Assembly (NCBI GenBank): GCA_902729315.2
Contig: LR746265.1
Span: 7,508,892-7,572,891, forward strand
Source of the DNA: Spirodela intermedia
Lineage: Eukaryota > Streptophyta > Magnoliopsida > Alismatales > Araceae
DNA: 64,000 nt
Direction of reading: 5' to 3'
The translations under genes and the position numbers were made by a program. The notes under the pieces are model-generated. The model had not been told where the DNA came from, did no database searches, and was given only the letters and a program-made list of their open reading frames with translations. Below are positions 59,161 to 64,000 of this stretch, one piece after another. The stretch's first letter is position 1. The number at the start of each line of letters is the position of its first letter.

Positions 59161-60600
59161 CTCCGCCACCGATAAAGTCTAACATTTTCGTCGGAGGAAG
59201 CTCTTCGTCGCCTTCTTTGTATCCCACGAGTGTTGTACCTGCTGACGCACTCCCCGTCCACATCCCGTTGTGGGCGTGCTCTCCAGGGAGCTCACCTACT
59301 TGCTTGCTGCCGCAGCGCACCTAGCCGCCATCAGAACATGGCTAGGTGTCACACACTCGGCATACTCTATAGTTAGATCCGAGGCGGGATGCCCTTTGTT
59401 CCGTTCCCAGATAGTGACGTACGGCCCTCGTCACCTCCTCTGCGCATACCACGTATGCCACACCCGCTGTGTACTTTGCACTGCCCTGAAAGTGTGTGCC
59501 TTCATGCATGTTGTGTGCCCTTGCACTCGCCACACATGTCACTAGTGTTGCCACACGCCCCCGTATGCCGCTGCGTACTTTACACTGCCCTGAAAGTGTG
59601 CCTTCATGCATGTTGTGTGCCCTTGCACGCGCCACACATGTCACTAGTGGTGTCACACGCCCCCGTATGTGCAGTTCCTATGTGGATGCTACCCATTTTT
59701 CTCCCATACTGTCGCATCACGCTGCCCGTGTATGTGCACACCATGCCACACCCTTAACATGACCAATTGGAGCAGGGGGCTTTGCCACCTACAGCTGTCG
59801 ACTCCTTTCTCAACTTCTCCTATACGGCTCGAAAGCAGGCTTCCATGGCTTTTAAGATGGCTAGTTGAGTATTCCACTCCTCCACTCAAGCAATCCTCAA
59901 CTAGGGCGGCGCGATACAAAAATGTCATAACGTCAAGATTGACTTCACCCGAACCTTGATCAGCTTTGTCAACACAAAGCAGCCTCTCCGCAAGTAGAAG
60001 AATTCTTCAACAATGGAAAATGTGTGTTCTTTGTCATAGAACACAAGAGAATATTCTACTTCACTTTTCCAAGCTTGAAATTCCCTCTACATTCATAAGA
60101 GAGACTCTCTCAAGATCCCCCATTTCTAGTCTTAAAAACCTTAGCATAATAGAGAGGTCTTAGCTTGTATCATGAAATAACATATAGTGATGATCTTGTT
60201 GTCATTAGACCCCTTCCACTCAGCTTCTACTTCATAATCCACTCACACCCTTATCTAACAAGTTTTCTCCTTGTCTCAACTTGGAATGTAATAAAACCAA
60301 GGTCAACTGAAGAACAAAAAGCCTTGAAGAAAAGGATTCTAGGAGGATGCTTCCAAAGCACCAATTATTCTAAACGAAAATAGCAAACAAGACTCTAGAG
60401 TACCAAAACTGGTCTAATAAGCAAAGGAGATGATTACCAATTCAAAATGGAGAACTTCTCAATGTTATGGGCTTACCCCCACTATAAACACATGATACCT
60501 TAAACAGAATGTATCTTACTAGATAATTAAGGTAATGTATACCTCTAAGTGGCATATGTGCAACAGCCAGAGGGAAGGAAGGTTAGGCACCAGATGATGT
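59161..60600. other. GC-richer repeat-like block in the intergenic spacer
   Basis: From about 59161 the sequence is abruptly richer in G and C, with many CATG, CACAC and GTGTG words and the tandem duplication at 59453-59670. The segment is probably part of a decayed retroelement. No reverse transcriptase, integrase or LTR pair could be recognised. Open frames on both strands (for example 59342-59656 on minus) reflect the repeat and are not supported as genes. Confidence 0.45.
59453..59670. repeat. Tandem duplication, units of about 110 and 102 bases
   Basis: Unit 1 begins at GTATGCC (59453), unit 2 at GTATGCC (59563), and a partial third start, GTATGTG, lies at 59665. Both units contain CACTGCCCTGAAAGTGTG, CCTTCATGCATG, TTGTGTGCCCTTGCAC, CACACATGTCACTAGTG and CACACGCCCCC in the same order, with a few substitutions and short indels. 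High similarity suggests a fairly recent duplication. Confidence 0.9.
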
Positions 60601-60779
60601 AAACTTTCCTTTTCATTTTCTCTTATGTAATTTTAATTTTGAATCAATGATGAGATTTTTACCATGAAATATTTTGTGTAATTTTTTAACATCATCGTGA
60701 ATATGTATTAGTTCTGAATAAAGTTCTCACATTTTGACAATCTTAGCTGGGTCCTGTACCAGTAGGCCCAGTCCAAGGC

Positions 60780-61499
60780 CGGCCCATTAACACTAGTCAG
60801 AGCCGTTTGAGACCTGCCCGCCCAGATTTCAAAACAGGAGGGAAGAGGACTCCATTTATTTCACTTTCACCCGCTCCCTAAGGCATCTTCCCTCCTCTCT
60901 CGCTCTCTCACAGGCCTCACCGGCAGAAGCGCCGTCTTGTCCTCCTAGGGCAATGGAGATGCCTCTGCTGTGGTGACCAGTCTGATCTAGGGTTGTCGCA
61001 GCGTCTCGGATTCCTAGGGATGGTAGTTGCGTATGTTGTCCACCATTTTCTCCGTTTTTACCTTGGCAATTTATTTCAATATTCGTGCTTCCATTTCCCT
61101 CTTGATATTATGGCAAAGGGGTCCTCGGATCGGGATCGCGGATGTTAGGGTTTGGCGTCGACTCTCATATGACAGGAGGCTGTTTTGTGGCAGTTGTCGA
61201 AAGGGGGGGGAGTGGGGGGGGGGTTAGGGTAGGGTTTTGTTCCAGAAAGTCGGCTGATAATTTAGTTCTCATCTTTTCTTCGTCCTATTTCCTTGTGATT
61301 AATGTGAGATCCTTTTCGTCTTCAAATGATGGAGTTCCGTCGTATTTTATGTCGGGCCTTTCTCCGTTGATGCAATTTCTGTGGTTGTGTTATCTTCCTT
61401 TCAGATTATGATCTAATGCTCAAATGGGAAATATTTTCTCCAGCTTAATCTGGCCGGGCAGCTTTACAATTAACGTCGGTGCTACTCAGTAAAGAGTGC
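60780..61499 (+). promoter_or_regulatory. Promoter and leader of the DONSON-like gene
   Basis: GC-richer sequence begins near 60770. A pyrimidine-rich stretch at 60860-60915 is a likely initiator region. A telo-box (TTAGGGTTT) is at 61145-61153, running directly into TTTGGCGT, close to the E2F consensus. At 61203-61234 lies an exceptional G-run array with TTAGGG and TAGGG. Telo-boxes and E2F sites mark plant genes used in dividing cells, which fits a replication factor. The leader may contain an intron; its limits are not fixed. Confidence 0.55.
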
Positions 61500-63334
61500 A
61501 TGGCAAAGGTTGCGGTGGTTGAGCCTATGAAGGCGAAAACCTTCGCAGTGGGAAGATCTCAATCTGATATCATGACGAAAAGGAGGACCCCATCAGAGCT
61601 GCGGGTGTGTACTCTGCAGCCATTTTTTACATATCTATATTCTTTCCTTCATCCAATGCATACTATGTCATCTTTTGCGCTGTTTACTACTGTAGCCCCT
61701 TACCCCATGCTCTTTATTATATGACTAGTTTTGAATGATTTTTCATCAATTTTCCTTCATTTTCTAATAAATTTTAGCTGGCATTTTCACTTCTCCCACT
61801 ATTATCCCGGGATACATGCACAAAGTGTATGTTTAGGTCCTCTATCTTGGATATGACTAGTGGGTTGATAATTTTAATTTCTCCTCCTGCTCCACCTACG
61901 ACCTTTGTTTAGGTGAAAACTGATCCTATTTTTCTGTTCATGTTATATCTTTGACGGGTAAGTCATTGTCTCCAAGTTAGACATGGTCCAAGTATATCTT
62001 TTCTTTATTCCTCTTCAATAACGAACTCATGAGCTATTCCTTTGTTGAAACATTCTTTTTACTGGCTTTTTCGGTGTACTGCCTGTTTTGTGATGTACAG
62101 ACTAGTGGAAGGTTTTTGCCAATGCTTTCATCCTCATATTTTTTTTTTTTTTCATGATTTCTCGCCAATCAAACCCATGCCATAACTTTATATTAATTTT
62201 ATCTTTTTTCCCTCTATTAATGGAAGTTGTGTTGGCCCTTATTTATTCGGGAAAGTGATTTTCCAGTTAATCCTCTTGAGGACTCTTATGTGACAGGGTG
62301 AGCAGTTAAAGCGACTAAGATGTGGAACATCTGCAGATTCACAGTTAGTTTCTTGCCTTTGACAGGCGCTGGCTTTATATAATATAGATGGTATTTTCTA
62401 ATGTAGTTCGTGCTGACAGTCCAATTTTCACCAGACTTTTTGATTTGGCAAGAGGGCACAAAAAACCTGAATCTCTGAGGGGTCCAAAATATATTGACAC
62501 AAGGGTTGATGAGGTCTATACTGCTCGAAAGTTTGGTGACAAGTGGAGAATGCCCAGTGAAAAGGAAAAGACCAAGGTTGTTGCTGTACTGTAGATTATC
62601 TTATGTTCTGCATCTGACATTAATATTTTTTTTCCATGTAGTTCTCATTGTTTAAATCTAGCTATTTTTATTGACTTCTGCGTTAACTGTTCCTCTTCAA
62701 ACTTCTTGTTGCAGGATTCTGCCCTCAGTATTGAAAAAACTGATAGGTAAAATCAGCATCCCACCACTATTAAATCATATGGAGATGCAAAATCCCTGAT
62801 ATCACGTTATACTGTTGAAATAAGACATGTCAGTGGCTTTGTCGCATATTCTTACCGTCCCCATGAATCATTGATTTTTGATGCAGTGATGATGCTAGAA
62901 ATTCTTGTACATCAGGAAGTGCTGTCCTGATTGGAAAGAGCATCAATGATAAAACTTCTCATAATCTTGAGAAATGTAGCCGTAATACGTTCCTCACAGT
63001 TAAGCAGCTTTCTCTGGGTGATGAAAGAGTCCAAGGCCCTCCGAACATTGACATGGTAACCTTTAATGAATGCTCTTTGGTCTTAATCGTTGTGTACAGT
63101 TTCTGACTGACAGTACTTAAATTATTTGTAGGACAAAGCACTAAGGGGCCTAACAGTTCGAGAAGTCATTCATAATTCTGCCTTCTCAACAGAGTTTTCT
63201 GGAAAGCATGGTGTCCCGCCATCTTTGTCTTCCAGAAAATTTAACTCTGAATTTTGTCTTCCTGGACATAAATCGCCACTGGATTTTACTTTAAAAACTG
63301 CATTGAGGCTGGTATCTTCCTCTTCGGTGAAATG
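61500..63334 (+). CDS. DONSON: DONSON-like replication protein, 5' part (runs off the window)
   Basis: Homologue of Downstream Neighbour of Son, a nuclear protein that supports CMG helicase loading and replication-fork stability. Visible exons: 61500-61604, 62297-62343, 62420-62576, 62715-62746, 62887-63055, 63132-63334. Phases join and give 237 codons plus two bases of a Trp codon at the last donor. Features seen are the N-terminal KRRTPSELRGEQLKR block, common at the start of plant members; PKYIDTRVDEVY; FLTVKQLSLGDE; and LPGHKSPLDFTLKTALR followed by LVSSSSVKW, which resembles the DONSON core (LDWSLKTRLLFTSS-type). The rest lies beyond 64000. The acceptor of the third exon (after GCTGACAG) was chosen because the alternatives give stops; it is the least certain junction. 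No exon is seen between 63335 and 64000, so the next intron exceeds 660 bases. Confidence 0.82.
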
Positions 63335-64000
63335 GTGTGTCTAAAAGGCCTTTTTTATGAATTTTATCTTATGATTTTTGTTATGTATAAAATGCATTAC
63401 TGAGAATTTCAGAAAATCATATTTTTACTCATAAGTTGACAGGCAATGGATGAGGTTGTCATTTTGCTTGACCTCTCAGTTTGTCATTCGTTACAGAACC
63501 ATGTTAAACATAAAATATTCTATAGGGAGGTAGAAATTTATATTTAAAGATACTAGGCGCCTATATCTTGGAGTGCCTTTATTTTGGCCCTTTTGTCATT
63601 GACACTTGATAACATTGCTGCCCTTATCGTGTATCACCAAAAGAACTGAAATCAGCTGTTATGATGTTGAAATATCACTAGGCTTCCTACCATAAATTTT
63701 TGTATGCGAAAATTTGAGTTGTCTTCTCATTTTATTCCCATTCTTAGTGATCACATTCTATTATTATTTCTTAGGCATGCTTTAATATCTTTATGTGGAC
63801 GTTCTTGCATCAGTTTTTTATCATTCCGGATTTTTTATGGTGTATGATCATACATGCTTGGAAAGATGTTAAAAAGGAAGCGTAAAATATATTTGTTGTA
63901 TCAGATTTCCCAAGAATGGAATTCTCCTTTCCATCAATCAGGTTTAGATTAAAAAAAATCAAAATTATTTTGGGGTTTGCTCAATTTTGGTGTATCAAAT
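63335..64000 (+). other. DONSON-like gene, intron running to the window end
   Basis: T-rich intron after the donor GTGTGTC at 63335. No splice acceptor followed by an in-phase DONSON-like frame was recognised before the end. Confidence 0.6.

Noticed and set aside
59342-59656. Repetitive frames across the tandem duplication
   Set aside because: They simply translate the duplicated unit in several frames on both strands; no frame is favoured.

Overview
This is a plant nuclear window. The evidence is multi-exon genes with GT-AG introns, AT-rich gene-poor spacers, plant-only families (EMF2-type VEFS Polycomb protein, AGC VIII kinase, plant RR-TZF zinc finger, AP2/ERF factor) and many (GA)n/(CT)n microsatellites. 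Several genes have GC-rich exons in AT-rich surroundings, and the kinase changes composition partway through exon 2. That pattern is common in monocots and some early-branching angiosperms, but I cannot name the species.

Layout: (1) 1-3237, AT-rich spacer and promoter. (2) 3238-8178 (+), an 8-exon mitochondrial AUH-type enoyl-CoA/methylglutaconyl-CoA hydratase. (3) 8963-9553 (+), an intronless small four-helix membrane protein. (4) 9554-16668, AT-rich spacer. (5) 16669-17307 (-), an intronless tandem CCCH zinc-finger gene with its TATA box and G-box. (6) 18289-36196 (-), a Polycomb EMF2-like gene reconstructed as 21 coding exons over 18 kb, reading through to a 700-residue protein. (7) 36197-44165, EMF2 leader/promoter and AT-rich spacer. 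(8) 44166-47075 (+), a 4-exon cytosolic HSP90 with a perfect heat-shock element. (9) 50459-53801 (+), a two-exon D6PK-like AGC VIII kinase. (10) 53953-55203 (+), a two-exon C2orf69-family hydrolase-like protein. (11) 55551-56312 (+), an intronless ERF. (12) 56313-61499, AT-rich spacer with a GC-richer tandem duplication near 59.5 kb. (13) 61500 to the window end (+), the 5' part of a DONSON-like replication gene.

The genes do not form an operon or a recognisable metabolic cluster. They are an ordinary plant neighbourhood: leucine/fatty-acid catabolism, RNA regulation, chromatin silencing, protein folding, auxin-transport signalling, stress transcription and DNA replication. The kinase, C2orf69-like and ERF genes are closely packed in one orientation, and putative ERF promoter elements lie directly after the C2orf69 stop codon.

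I found no convincing new biological system. The observations most worth checking are a 21-codon upstream ORF overlapping the EMF2 start codon, a strong G-quadruplex/telomere-like tract in the DONSON leader, the composition shift within the kinase gene, the W-box/TGACGTCA cluster before the ERF, and several repeat structures. Exon boundaries were set by eye from splice consensus, preserved reading phase and family similarity; no alignment or expression evidence was available.
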